From NCBI GenBank assembly GCA_963662175.1, contig OY759215.1:55197213-55261212 (forward strand): a stretch of 64,000 bases of DNA. The letters are read 5' to 3'. Under the pieces are notes generated by a model that saw nothing but the letters and a program-made list of their open reading frames with translations, had not been told where the DNA came from and ran no database searches. The translations under genes and the position numbers were made by a program. This DNA is from Aradus depressus (Eukaryota > Arthropoda > Insecta > Hemiptera > Aradidae). Below, piece by piece: positions 63,675 to 64,000 of this stretch (position 1 is its first letter; every line of letters begins with the position of its first letter).

Positions 63675-64000
63675 TCCCTTCCTCTAAAATTGTTGCTAAT
63701 GAAACCTTTAAAAAAATCTTTTAAAAAAACAATGGAGCCTTGTTAAGACAAAATCTGAAATCCTTTTTGTGACATTTCAAACATACTGGGCTCAAGATAA
63801 TTTCGACATGAAAGAGCATTAAACACATGTAACAATTTTTTTTGTCATACTAGTAACATTACTGCAAGGACTGTAGCATCTCAAGCCTGTTGCTAGGATT
63901 TCTTCGACCCCCCTCTAAACTTTGAGTTTAGTTTTTTCTAATAATCTGAGCTTACGAAAGGCATAAGCGAATTTTTTGCACAATCTCAACTATTTTAACG

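Noticed and set aside
1..64000. CRISPR arrays, operons, rRNA genes
   Set aside because: None seen; the tandem repeats have no unique spacers and the DNA is clearly eukaryotic.

Overview
This is a eukaryotic nuclear window, AT-rich (by eye about two thirds A+T), with no complete protein gene: the longest open frames are 120 to 140 codons and every one of those lies in, or looks like, repeat or low-complexity DNA. The content points to an arthropod, most likely an insect. It holds many tRNA-derived SINEs, several of which end in CCTAA units (the insect telomere motif), together with non-LTR, hAT-like and pogo/Tigger-like relics. A hemipteran with a large genome would fit, but the species cannot be read from the sequence.

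The window is an archive of nested mobile elements. I name the families locally. P1 is a foldback element of about 700 bp whose two ends carry the tip GTCGGTGAATCACCGGC, with internal units of about 150 bp; it occurs about 25 times from end to end. SINE-A is a tRNA-derived SINE of about 320 bp with about 25 copies on both strands, at least five of them with clear target-site duplications. F4 (tip CTTATACC..GGTATAAG), M1, M2, M3, M4, R5 and R6 are further dispersed families. M1, M2, M4 and a singleton share a small hairpin motif that resembles the catalytic core of a hammerhead ribozyme.

Layout: 1-5 kb holds P1, M2 and SINE copies plus a possible first coding exon at 413-513. 6-15 kb holds three decayed retrotransposon 3' ends of different lineages (6.2 kb, 10.6 kb on the minus strand, 13.3 kb) and a Tigger-like transposase tail (14.3 kb). 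16-26 kb holds an 870 bp foldback, a 125 bp hAT MITE with an exact 8 bp duplication, and a hairpin element inside a P1. 26-31 kb holds two candidate host exons, a 480 bp minisatellite and R6. 31-41 kb holds R6, an M4 inverted pair, an 81 bp minisatellite, P1 copies, and an M1 palindrome split by a probable 799 bp solo LTR. 41-50 kb holds SINE, P1, a second LINE relic, two Helitron-like ends and a pair of phase-compatible candidate exons (48.3 and 49.5 kb). 50-58 kb holds a SINE with three exact 90 bp units and a nest at least three insertions deep (53.2-55.5 kb). 58-64 kb holds a nine-unit 51 bp minisatellite, M2 and F4 copies, and a hAT-like element with a 153 bp hairpin MITE inside it.

If host genes are present, they are represented only by short exons on the plus strand in very long introns (413, 26741, 30251, 48285, 49502, 56152), plus one possible minus-strand exon (34802-35040). 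None was matched to a family. In DNA this AT-rich, open frames of 30 to 40 codons beside an AG are common by chance, so these calls carry low confidence.
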